A DNA stretch of 64,000 bases from Ariolimax columbianus (Eukaryota > Mollusca > Gastropoda > Stylommatophora > Arionidae): contig JAVGWX010000007.1 in the NCBI GenBank assembly GCA_036924085.1, positions 35,240,953 to 35,304,952 of the forward strand. The letters run 5' to 3'. Shown here piece after piece: positions 10,963-22,800 of the stretch. A program made the translations under genes and the position numbers. Every line of letters begins with the position of its first letter. Position 1 is the first letter of the stretch. The notes below the pieces were generated by a model. That model had not been told where the DNA came from. It did not search any database and saw only the letters and a list, made by a program, of their open reading frames with translations.

Positions 10963-12078
10963 AGGCTGCTCAGGATCGGATGACAAGACAAAGTGCCTAG
11001 GCTGCTCAGGATCGGATGACAAGACAAAGTGCCTAGGCTGCTCAGGATCGGATGACAAGACAAAGTGCCTAGGCTGCTCAGGATCGGATGACAAGACAAA
11101 GTGCCTAGGCTGCTCAGGATCGGATGACAAGACAAAGTGCCTAGGCTGCTCAGGATCGGATGACAAGACAAAGTGCCTAGGCTGCTCAGGATCGGATGAC
11201 AAGACAAAGTGCCTAGGCTGCTCAGGATCGGATGACAAGACAAAGTGCCTAGGCTGCTCAGGATCGGATGACAAGACAAAGTGCCTAGGCTGCTCAGGAT
11301 CGGATGACAAGACAAAGTGCCTAGGCTGCTCAGGATCGGATGACAAGACAAAGTGCCTAGGCTGCTCAGGATCGGATGACAAGACAAAGTGCCTAGGCTG
11401 CTCAGGATCGGATGACAAGACAAAGTGCCTAGGCTGCTCAGGATCGGATGACAAGACAAAGTGCATAGGCTGCTCAGGATCGGATGACAAGACAAAGTGC
11501 CTAGGCTGCTCAGGATCGGATGACAAGACAAAGTGCCTAGGCTGCTCAGGATCGGATGACAAGACAAAGTGCCTAGGCTGCTCAGGATCGGATGACAAGA
11601 CAAAGTGCCTAGGCTGCTCAGGATCGGATGACAAGACAAAGTGCCTAGGCTGCTCAGGATCGGATGACAAGACAAAGTGCCTAGGCTGCTCAGGATCGGA
11701 TGACAAGACAAAGTGCCTAGGCTGCTCAGGATCGGATGACAAGACAAAGTGCCTAGGCTGCTCAGGATCGGATGACAAGACAAAGTGCATAGGCTGCTCA
11801 GGATCGGATGACAAGACAAAGTGCCTAGGCTGCTCAGGATCGGATGACAAGACAAAGTGCCTAGGCTGCTCAGGATCGGATGACAAGACAAAGTGCATAG
11901 GCTGCTCAGGATCGGATGACAAGACAAAGTGCCTAGGCTGCTCAGGATCGGATGACAAGACAAAGTGCATAGGCTGCTCAGGATCGGACGACAAGACAAA
12001 GTGCCTAGGCTGCTCAGGATCGGATGACAAGACAAAGTGCATAGGCTGCTCAGGATCGGATGACAAGACAAAGTGCCT
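10963..12078 (+). repeat. 36 bp minisatellite, 31 exact-length units
   Basis: 1116 bp equal 31 x 36 with no insertion or deletion. Core GGCTGCTCAGGATCGGATGA followed by CAAGACAAAGTGCCT. Most junctions create CCTAGG. Units 14, 23, 26, 28 and 30 end in GTGCAT instead of GTGCCT, and unit 29 has a T to C change. Two minus-strand frames stay open throughout (377 codons each) because 36 is a multiple of three. I consider them artefacts. It is not a CRISPR array, as there are no spacers. Confidence 0.97.
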
Positions 12079-12099
12079 AACTCTTAAATTCTTAGAAAA

Positions 12100-12480
12100 T
12101 CAAACATGTTGATCATCCATACATTTCTACCAAAACCCCAGATAAAAATGACGGGACATGTTGTTCACATCAGGGAAACAGATGAAATGCTGCAAAGACT
12201 CCATGAAAATGTCTTTGAAAAACTTCAACATTGATGTCATTTCCTGGTAGTTCCTTTGTCACCAAAGATGATCAGATCACAGATCGAAATCTGTCGCAGA
12301 TGCTCAGAGAAAGCATGCCTCCTGAAAGAACAGAATGCACAATGACTTCACAGCCGACTCCTCAAGTGTATGCACAGGGTGTGGCAGAGTCTGTTGTGTC
12401 AAGATTGATCTTTACAGTCAAATAAGAACACACCTCACTGCACAAGTCTTGTCCTCAGGCAATTGTTACACCATTATATT
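12100..12480 (+). mobile_element. LINE 3' end with C-terminal C2H2-type finger
   Basis: Frames include TGHVVHIRETDEMLQRL and KDSMKMSLKNFNIDVISW, both typical of the end of RTE/L2-like polymerases. Then follows CTGCGRVCCVKIDLYSQIRT, a zinc-finger-like tail in which the first histidine is replaced by Q. A relative with an intact finger is at 29440-30165. Several frame breaks. Confidence 0.62.
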
Positions 12481-13049
12481 ATAATGCAAGTGTATACACT
12501 ACTTATACTGTGGTGCAAGAATGGAAATTAACTACTGTAGAGCCTGTCAGTGTGATTAGCCATGCCAGCAAAGAAATCTTATTATTATTTTGTTCTGCTG
12601 CTCTTGTGATGAGGCGTCACAGAGAGACAGGATGAATAGATTTACCCTTGCATGTGGACTGAAGCCCTGCATATGATAAGCTCTCGCTGCAGGCTGGTCA
12701 AAATGTATTCTGACTAATGACCAAACCACAAAATCTTTTGGTTTTCAATGTAGACACTAACTGGGTTTGTTCCCACTATCTGCCTCAATGTGGTGTTGCT
12801 GATTCGGTTACGGATTGTCTTTCCGGCTGCCCTTCTCATATTGTCACAGCTATGGATTATACTCTAATGGGTTTCTAGTAAGGACCAAGATTGATATTTC
12901 TAACACAATGTAGGAATAAACAGTGCATTTATCAGCCTCCTCTTAGTTAAATAATGCTGAAGATTATACTGAACAAAAACTGAGTAGATCATTGCTAAAA
13001 AAAAAAAACTGACTTTTGCACTGGTAGAAGTACTACACAACAAATCTTT
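12481..13049. other. No gene seen
   Basis: Unique AT-rich sequence with a poly(A) run near 12997. Nothing recognised. Confidence 0.4.
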
Positions 13050-13290
13050 AGCCTCGGATAGCTAATCCTCTGGCCAGCGGCCGAGAGCTGCCAAGACTCT
13101 TCTTCACCTGGATAACAGGCTGCAACAGGGCAGACTGGATAAGGAGAAAGATTCGAAGAGGGAAGGCTAACATCGTACCACAAAATGTCATGCTGGAGTT
13201 GGACAGAAAGGTGCAGTCAAATGTAAATGTAATGACTGCGACCAAGATATTGACCATGTTTTCTATTTGTGCGTCTCACAACAGCTGATG
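13050..13290 (+). repeat. Dispersed repeat family A, copy 2
   Basis: Shares AGAGCTGCCAAGACTCTTC and ACAGGCTGCAACAGGGCAG with copies 1 and 4. A short CKCNDCDQDIDHVF peptide follows but is too short to name. Confidence 0.55.
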
Positions 13291-13684
13291 ATAATGTTTG
13301 GCAGGAAGCTCTCTGGACTAGGGTGGAAGAACATAGATACGAATATATTCAACAGATTACAAACATTCTATGGAGAGTACCAGATAAAGTGTAGCTCATC
13401 AGGCAAGGCTCATAGAGTCACCACAGAAGGAAGAAGATGACTACAGAACTAAAGAGTGCGATTAACATTTTGGGAGAGAAAGAGGAGATACAATTCAATT
13501 AATGTTTATAGTGTTTGCATCCACACACAAAGAAATCTTTTCATTGATTCAACCTACTCTCCACCGCCATGGGGAGTTAGAACTGAACTATTGACACAAA
13601 TAATGCTATTTGAGTATTCATGCATTATGACTTGAAATAGAACTTTGTACACTGTGCCTTCATAAAGTGTGACATGTTAAAATA

Positions 13685-14398
13685 CGAGGCATGATCAAAT
13701 GAAACAGGACCTAAATGCACAAATGTACGATGCGCATGACGTCCCTTCTGATGTAAACGGCACATACCAACTGTCAAGTTTGCAAAATTTCATTATCCTC
13801 CGACTCAGTTTCCTGAGCAGACCATTGAAAACATGGCTGGGGGTGATACGGAATCCGTCCAGAATTGATCAGCGAGCGCTGATTCAGTTTCTAAAAGCTG
13901 AATAATGTCGACCAGTTGACATTCATCGCAGAATGCAGGCAGTGTATGGGGACAAAAGTGTGTCGAAGACAACAGTGAAGAACTGGACAACGATATTTAA
14001 AGAAGGACGTGAGTGAACAAAAGTTCTTCCAAGGCCAGATCAGCCGCATGTTGTTGCGACAGAAGATGCCATCACCAAAATTGCTGCAACAATTCGGGTG
14101 GACCGTCGCCTGAGCTTACATTCACTGCACTTTTGTCACTATAAACTGCTTGCATTCTGCGATGAATGTCAACTGGTCGACATCCTTCAGCTGTTAGAAA
14201 CCGAATCACCGCTAGCTGATCAACTCTGGGCGGATTCCGTATCACACCCACCATGTTTTCAACGATCTGCTGAGAAAACTATGAATTTTGCAAACTTGAC
14301 GGTTGGTATGTGCTGTTTCATCAGAAATGACGTTATCATGCGCATCATACATATCTTCACTTGGTGCAGTTAGGCCGGTTTCATATAAACACACCTCG
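13685..14398. mobile_element. Palindromic mariner derivative: two 5' ends head to head
   Basis: 714 bp between TA dinucleotides (13683-13684 and 14399-14400). Terminal inverted repeats begin CGAGGCATGATCAAATGAAA at the left and CGAGGTGTGTTTATATGAAA (reverse complement) at the right. The left arm (13685 to about 14116) encodes the mariner N-terminus on the plus strand (RALIQFLKAE, a stop, CRPVDIHRRMQAVYGDKS, then FKEGRE). The right arm (about 14117-14398) encodes the same region on the minus strand (VIRFLTAEGCRPVDIHRRM). The catalytic domain is absent. It belongs to the same family as the full-length copy at 54115-55451. Confidence 0.85.
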
Positions 14399-15165
14399 TA
14401 CCTTAGTACTCACAAATATCATTTCCATTGTCCATACAGCCCATGGAAAAGGGTATCAGACTTAGCAGACCTCACCATTTGGCCAATATCTCAACAGCTC
14501 TGAACTTTTTAGACAAGAAGAAAGTAAGTGTACATTAACTGTGGCTAACGTTATGCAGATGTGGCAAGAAACAGGCATTCAAAACCCTTGAACAAAAATA
14601 TTTGAGTGGATGCAAGCAGCACAGTCTCCTTACGCTGTCAGTATTTAATTGAGCACCTTATAAAATATTAATATGCAAATATATTATATTAAACAATATT
14701 GATATTTTCTGACGCATTGCAATCTATTATGTGATGTTTATTTAGTAATAATTGCATTGGTGTTCTAAATTAAAAGATAACATCATTGAAGAAGAAAATG
14801 TGCAGACAGTATTGTGTATTTCACAAGCAGTAAACTGACAATTTTTTTACCTGTTAAATAAATAACATATCTTTCAGTTTCAAAATGTCTCATCGTATGG
14901 TTTAAGGATATATTTAAAATTCGCCATCCAACCCTCACTCTCGATGAAGTTGCATGTGCCTGCTATAGTCCATCACTGACGTACAATATCCAAGATATAG
15001 TTGGGCGAAGAGTTTGTTTATCAGCTGCCCAATTTGTGCTAGCAAGTCTTTTGATTAGGTTTAATCATTTGCTTACTTTATCCCTAAGGTTGCAGATGTG
15101 TCTTTCTAGTTTCAATTATCTGTCCAGTTTTACTCAGAGATAAGAAAAACTGGGATATTCTCTCT
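14399..15165. other. No gene seen
   Basis: AT-rich, no motif recognised. Confidence 0.4.
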
Positions 15166-15990
15166 TACGCACTTACAGGAGGTCTTTCTTTCTGATTACA
15201 TGGCCAACCCACTGGTGCTTGGAGTTGTTGGCATGCTGTAGGACATCCTTGACATATGCCATTGCTGGTTGTCACTGCTGTGAAAGCAGTGATTTTGGCC
15301 CAGTTGCCTTAGTAAATGGGCCCACGAGACAGCGCTCAAGCGAGGCATGTGTTGTCCTTAGCTGCTTCTCTATAGCTTTTATCAGAGACCAGGTTTCACT
15401 TCCATTGCATAACGCTGCTGGTAGGACTACTGAGTTAAATAGGCTTGCTCATAGTCTGGTGTTTTTCATGGCATCTGTTGCCATCTTGAATGAGTTGAAG
15501 GCACCCCAACACGTTCATCGGGGCTGGGCAATCCCAGGCTTCAGATTATTTTCCCTGTTAAGGAGATGGGTGAAGGAGATTTGTTTGTCAACATCATCTA
15601 GGTGTGCTTTGTTTAGGAGCACATGGATGGGCTCCGCAAAGATTTTGCGCATGGCTTTGGTTTTTCCAATGCTCATGGTGAGGTCTGCTTTCTTGCTTAC
15701 TTCGATACTAGCATCTGTGTTGGTTTGGTGGATGTCTCTGGGCTGAGTGTGATATCATCTGCAAATCTTAGATGCTTACGTAATTGTAGATCTATGTCGA
15801 TGTCATACTCACCCTAGGCGCAATGTCTAATCGTCAACTCTGGGCATGTAGAGAAAAGGTTGAGCAAGATGGGGTCAGCCTGTCACACACCTTTTTCTGT
15901 AGCAATAGTTATGGGTCGTGTGAATGGACAGATGATGGTGGGGCAAGTTGTCCATACATTTGATGTCTTCATTACTCAATCTATAGCCAA
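15166..15990 (-). mobile_element. RTE-like LINE reverse transcriptase fragment
   Basis: Minus-strand translation, with several stops, includes LQLRKHLRFADDITLS (the FADD catalytic box) and upstream GIC/LTPSCSTFSLH blocks typical of the palm. Then come AWDCPAPMNVLGCLQLIQD and related thumb sequence. Heavily degraded. Confidence 0.6.
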
Positions 15991-16771
15991 CAAGAACAAG
16001 AAGGATGAGGAGAAGGCACCCCAGTTTGCACACTAAAGCTGCCAGTCAGTGCTACTTCATATACCACTCTGCTAACTATATCTTTGTACATAACCTTTTG
16101 AAATCAATCAATGACCGCCTGCTGGATGAGGATACCACAATAGATAAAGCAGCAATTCACAGAACTGCAAAGGTTCGACATTAAACAAGATTCGAGCTGA
16201 GGGGGGCGCAGGAGATGACGGCGCAGGAAAGTGTACAACCAGCGAGCTACAGGGACCATCAGCATTCATACTTTACGCCAATTTATGAGAGAGACTGAGC
16301 ACCTATGGGTATGCCCGGAGTGCAGTGATTTTGATTCTTAGAAACAGAAACAGAACCTGTATTAGGGTTTGTACTTCTTTTGTATATATTTATTGTACAT
16401 GGACATATTTAATGTCTAGTTTTATAGATATCAGCAACAATAAAACAAAAATGGAAACATGACAACAATCAAGTCTCAAACAGCAGTTACATTCTAATAA
16501 TTGGTGAAAAATGAACCAGAAATGCCAGTTCTATATTAACGGAGCATTGGTACTGTCAAATCCTGTGAACGTAACTGAACTGATATAGTTTATCATTGGA
16601 CATTAATTTTGTCCATAAAGAATGCTGACTGTCACTGTGATAGTAATTATCATCATTATTATTTTCCTCATCAGGCAGTAAAAGTGTGCTTGCTTATTCT
16701 GATTCACAACACAATTTACACCCAGCTTTGCTTTGTCTGGCAGTCATTCCTGTGATATGTTTTATTCACAG
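15991..16771. other. No gene seen; intron or 5' flank next to the first visible exon
   Basis: No transposon or exon recognised. The last 25 bases are the acceptor of the first visible nesprin exon. Confidence 0.4.
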
Positions 16772-16864
16772 ATCAAATTGGTGAACGTAAATGCTACAAG
16801 CATTGCAGATGGCAAGCCTTCTATTGTACTGGGTCTTGTTTGGACAATTATTCTCTACTTTCAG
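16772..16864 (+). CDS. SYNE1: Nesprin-like exon: end of CH1 domain
   Basis: A 93 bp exon in phase 0 at both ends, residues 1-31 of the visible product. It reads IKLVNVNATSIADGKPSIVL and then a WTIILYF block, the classic last helix of an actin-binding CH1 domain (the GKPSIVLGLVW signature). The acceptor is a pyrimidine-rich tract ending ACAG and the donor is GTAGGA. The preceding exons (start and first half of CH1) should lie upstream, but I could not find them between 1 and 16771, so that intron is very long or those exons are too short or diverged to spot. Confidence 0.93.
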
Positions 16865-19800
16865 GTAGGAAAATATGTATGTCGTGTTACAAAATGCTCA
16901 TCAAATCTCTGAAAACTTTAATCACATATGTCATGAATTTTAAAATAATTAACATCTGTAGTTGACTATGTTCTGTCCTATATGTTTGTTACAAATGTCT
17001 TTTATTTTTGGTAAATTTTATGTTGTACTTTTTTGTTTAATGTGTTTATGACATTGGATATGTGATTATTTCTTGGTATGTTTAAATATCTGTGCACAAT
17101 TTTGAGGAAAACAAAATTGTTGCCAAAAATATGTGTTCAGATTAAACTTTAAGTACATTTATGATTATGAAGTTAGCAAAATGAAACATTTTGTATCATT
17201 AGTTCAATTGTCTAATACATTATACAGAGATCATAGTTGAATGAGTGCTCTGTCCCATTCAGATTTATTAATATTCTGTCCCATTCAGATTTATGAAAGC
17301 TGTGTCCCATTCATATTTTGGAATGCTCTGTCCCAATCAGATTTATGAATGCTGTGTCCCAATCAGATTTAGGAATTCTCTGTATCATTCAGATTTATGA
17401 ATTCTATGTATCATTCAGATTTATGAATTCTATGTATCATTCAGATTTATGAAAGCTGTGTCCCATTCATATTTATGAATGCTCTGTCCCAATCAGATTT
17501 GTGAAAGCTGTGTTTCAATCATATTTTTGAATGCTGTGTCCCAATCAAATTTATGAATGGTGTGTATCATTCAGATTTATGAATTCTATGTATCATTCAG
17601 ATTTATGAATTCTATGTATCATTCAGCTTTATTAATATTGTGTATCATTGAGATTTATGGATGCTCTTTCCCGTTCAGATTTATAAATGCTCTTTCCAGT
17701 TCAAATTTATGAATCTTCTGTCCCATTTATATTTCTTGATGCTCTTTCCAGTTGAGATTTATTAATACTCTGTCACATTCAGATTGAGGAGACCTTCATT
17801 ACTGTACCAAATGAGGAAGGGGGTGCCAAGAAGAAACCAGTCCTACCAAAACAGAGCTTGTTAGAGTGGGCTGATAGTGTTCTATCTAAGTAAGTAGACA
17901 TGTAACTACTGTCATTGTTGAGGAGCAAGTTATTTTGTGATTCTCATTTGCAACAAATTGGTTACTACTGAAGCATTAATATATAGATCTTATTAAAAGA
18001 AAGAAAGAGAATCTATATTTAAACGTTAAAAAATCTATAATTATGACAACAGATAACGTAGTAAACAGATCAGAAATCACAATAGATAATATAGAAATAG
18101 GAGACGCAGGGTACAAAGCATGACGATAACGAACCAGCTGATCAGGACATGTGTTTTATCTGTGGTAGCACAGGTTTATAAGACTTGAACATTAAACAAA
18201 ACAATTGCGCACCCCATCAACAAAAAAAAAAACAATATTTCTAAATGAAGTACTATAGAAGGATGCTGAAAATATCATGGACAAAGAATAAGATAATTAG
18301 CGAATTTTTGCAATAAATGAGTATACAAGAAAATTGGCTTATAGACAACATCACAAGGAAGAAGCTCAGATATTTTTATCATGTGAAACATACTAGTCTG
18401 GAGAGACTGATAGTGAAAGGCACTGAAAGGGGGCGCCCAAGAAGATGATAACAAAATGAGACAATTTTGATGATGTCCTTTGGCATTAATCCTGAAAAGA
18501 ATGTTTGTGACGTTGTGTTCTAGTTTACAGCGAGGCTGCAATATCTGCATCTTTCGGACGAACACATCTGATTGAAGGCATTTTTGAGACTGAGTTTGTC
18601 TTGCCTCTTCGATCCCAAATCTCTTAGCCAGGCTGCATGGTTGTTTGCAGTCTGTTTCCAGGGCTGTCAATCGAACACGGAATAGGGTCTTGGGTCATTG
18701 ACTATTATGCAAGCAACCAGCTATAGGTCGCTGGCTACTGTCATCTCATTCACTGCTTCATCTTCTGCCCTATGTACTTGTATAACACAGGCCGACTTGC
18801 CAGAAACCATGATGTGTTCAATGCTACTGTAAAAGAGACTATGTTCTGTAAAGAATATGTCACATGATGGTGATGACAGAGAGGTACTTAGTATTATTTA
18901 CCTTGTGAGACATATTATAAATGTTTTTTTAATATATATTTAATGCTTGCCAGTTATTTAATGCTTGCCAGTTATTTATTGCTTGCCAGATACTTGTTTG
19001 TTGTATGTGTATTTACACACATGAAAATCTGAAGCAATTTCAACACTTGTCTCAATATTAAAAACATGTCCTCGTATATTTTTGTTGTCCATCAGTAATT
19101 ATGGTCTGCACATAAAAGACTTTGGCACGAGCTGGTCTGATGGTGTGGCTTTTAATGCCATGATCCACACCATCCGACCGGATCTGGTGGACATGGAGCA
19201 AATCCGTAGGCAGCAAGCACGGATAAATCTTGAGCAGGCTTTCTCTACTGCTGAAAGTCTGGGTATTTCAAGGCTGCTGGATCCTGAAGGTAATAGGTTT
19301 ACATTCAAACTGCTTGTGTTCAGATAAACTTTAAAACAAATGGGTTTCATGTTGATGCTTACAAATATTGGATTTGGTTTGTATGTATTAGAACAAAGTC
19401 TTTATATATGGTTCCTGGGACATCAGAAATAAGCCTCAACATTAGAGTCAATTGGGCTTCATTAGCAATGCTAATGTGAATGGGATATCATATCAAAACT
19501 GAATTAAATGGGATTGAGTGGTTTATTAAGGATAGTTAATTAGAGATAAAAATGCATTTGCAAATAGCTAAAAAATATGCTGCTCGTTAATCATATGGTA
19601 AATGTTATCACCAACAAAAAATACTGGTTCCTAACAAATAAGATGCTTTATTCAACAAAATCTCATTCTCTCAAGTCTGCTTCAACTACTCGAATGAAGT
19701 TGAAAATTGCTGCACTGGAAGCAGCCTTGTACCATCTGAAGATTGTTTTCAATGCCTTTCTCTCAAAGGATAAAACATTGTTATGTTTTCAATGCCTTTC

Positions 19801-22800
19801 TCTCGAAGGATAAAACATTGTTATGTTTTCAATGCCTTTCTCTCAAAGGATAAAACATTGTTATGTTTACAGACCCTATGTCCGCTCTTCTAGTTACCAA
19901 ATAACCTTAGAAGCTGACACACTTTTAGTTCTCATGCCATCCAAATAGGTAAGCAGTGGATTTCTGGTCACTCAAATGCAACAGACAATGACAAAGCAGA
20001 AATATTAGTTAAGAAATATGAGAACAACTACTTATAGTAAGAACTCTACATTTGGAAAGTACAATGCCAAGAGAAACCAACCCAATAATACTAATGACAG
20101 GAACCTTGAAAACAGACAGCACTATAATGCATGCATATACAGATGACAGTGCTTTTAAGGCCACTATAAATGCTGGTGTTGTGTTTTTAAGTGCCCAAAT
20201 GGCGATACATTCAAACTATGTGAAGAATAATAACCACCAAGCAGAAATCACAGCAATAAACACCACCATCCAGGTAATAGTCAAGAAGTTCCAGCAAGGA
20301 AAGCAAAAACCATCTGGTATTGTAGTCTTCGCTGATTCAAGAATAACACAAGCACAAGAAACATACCTACAAACTAACAACAAAGAAGTTACAAAGCTGG
20401 CTGAGATGACTGATAAGATATAAACAACACACAACATCAAAGCCACCCTCCAATGAATTCCAAGTCATATAGACACATCAGACAATGAGAAAGCATGTTC
20501 CAAATAAGCACACCAGTCAGCATGCGGACAGCAAAGCAAATACTTCAAAATAACTTCAAATAGAAATGGCTGAACCGGTAAACAGACTGGAGGAACCTGG
20601 TCCACCCCCTCTAGTATGCTTTGAGATGTAGGGAGAGTTACTGTAAACAAAAAAACATCAAGAGTTGAAATCACTCAACTACAAGTGGCTTCCACATTCA
20701 GTTAAATAATCACTAATTATATCAGAATAACAATCATCTTAATCCATTTTATAGGTCACCAAATCTTTGAGAATACTTTCAGCAGCTTTCTCAGATGTTA
20801 GCCTATTAGTACAACCATTTCCCAAATTTTCAAAACTACTTTCCATCATGAAAATCACCAAAACGTAGCGAAAAATGCAAAGTTTCTAATCTCAGAAAAT
20901 GTGTGAACTGAAAGGATCAAGATGCTGAGCAGCGCATGAGCTGCAGCAGTCAGTGACCCATAGTTAACTGCTAGCGTCAGGGCCTGCGAACCAGAGCTGC
21001 CAAGACCCTTCTACACCTCCATGCGGTGATCCTGGATAACAGGCTGCAGGAGGGCAGCCTGGCTAAGGAGAGGGGTTCGAAGGGGGAACGCTAACACAGT
21101 ACCCAAAAAATGCGTGCTGCCGAAGACGGATGTGTCAAATATTGCAATCAAATTGTAAACTAGGGACACAACGCAATCCGTTCTCCAGCTACTTGCAAAG
21201 CCCTGTTTAGGACTTGGTAGCGGGAGATTGAGAATAAACACAGAAGAAAAAGAAGAAATGATATTATGGCCAAAATCCAAGTAGTACATCCTGGCATGCG
21301 CTTTAAAATAATGGTTCATCCTTCACATCGAATCGTGGGAGGCTTGGAGAATGTACTATTTACACACACACACACCGGTATATGAGTGTCACAGGTTCAA
21401 AGGGTTAAACTCTGCTATGTAAATTTGTCTGCACACATTAAGAAGAAGGATATTGTCTCTAAATCTGTTTGTCCATGATTATTTACAGATGTGGATGTGG
21501 AAAAACCAGATGAAAAGTCAATTATGACATACGTGGCTCAGTTCCGCAAGGCTTACCCTAATGCTGGAGGAGCTAGTGTGAGCATTCAAGATTCTTTCAA
21601 TTTACTTAATTTATATTTATAAACACACATTATTTTCATCTTTATCTTCGGTTTACATTGTACATTTTCCCTCTAATATTTCTTTACATTCCTGCTTCCA
21701 TGATGTTAATTTACTGCTTCATACGATGAGATAAAAAGCAGCCATCAAGGCAATGTACAGTATAAAGTGGAAAAAAAGACCACCAAGGTCACATAGAAAA
21801 CGATGTCTACCACCAACTCTCCAGGCGAGACCAGGTGATCATTCTCTGACTATACACAGAACACAGACTGAGATGTCATCTGTACAACAAGTTCAAGATT
21901 GACACTGCAGACCTTTGTGCCTACGGCACAGCTCCAATAACGGCAGAACACATTTTGCAGTCCTGCCCACTGTATACCGACCAAAGAAGTAACATTTGGC
22001 AACAGCCAGTGTCCTTCCACGAGAAGCTGCATGGAGCCTCACGTTGACTGCTGCCTTCGTTAGAGTCATTGAAGTCGAGGTCTGAAGACGAACGAAGAAG
22101 AAGATTTACTGCTTGCAGCCTTCTATTATTATTCCCCATTATAGATGTTACATCACTTGTTAGTTTATCAAAGATTGTGAGTTTTCAGTCCATGGTCACT
22201 GAGAATATCCCACATAAAACTTTGTGCTCTTGTAAATTAGAGTTTGAGCTTGCTTAGAGTACAGAAGCTGCTAATCTTGTACTGATTATGTTTCTCTGTG
22301 TAGTCCTACATCATGTAAGGACCATTTCTTGTACTGATTATGTTTCTCTGTGTAGTCCTACATCATGTAAGGACCATTTCTTGTACTGATTATGTTTCTC
22401 TGTGTAGTCCTACATCATGTAAGGACCATTTCTTGTACTGATTATGTTTCTCTGTGTAGTCCTACATCATGTAAGGACCATTTCTTGAACTGATTATGCT
22501 CCTCTATGTAGTCTTGCATTACATTACCATGAGCACACTTTCTGCTTTCTGGAAATTTGATCGATCATGCATCATGCTGTAAGCTAAACCAATGTGAACC
22601 CCCTATTGCAGGTGTTTAACTGTCTATTGTTCCATGCCTGTCAGTTAAAATCATCTCCCCAAACTGCCACATAGATGGTTCTGTTGCAATCTGAACAGTG
22701 CGACATGTTCATCAACAATTTGTTAGCTTCCTTGAGAAAATTTATTGACCCAGTTATGCATCGCTTTATGCGACAAACACTTCTCAGAAAGCATTTCCTT

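Noticed and set aside
10933..12071. Two overlapping 377-codon frames on the minus strand
   Set aside because: They are forced by a 36 bp tandem repeat (multiple of three) lacking stops in two frames; a 12-residue repeat in both frames at once is not a protein signal.
10963..12078. CRISPR-like 36 bp repeats
   Set aside because: Repeats are directly contiguous with no spacers, and the DNA is eukaryotic.
15219..15746. 175-codon plus-strand frame
   Set aside because: It is antisense to an RTE-like RT remnant on the minus strand that shows a FADD box.
1..16771. The missing first nesprin exons
   Set aside because: I looked for a CH1 start (RTFTKWIN-like) and the ANI--AL-FL block in this stretch and saw none, so no exon is claimed.
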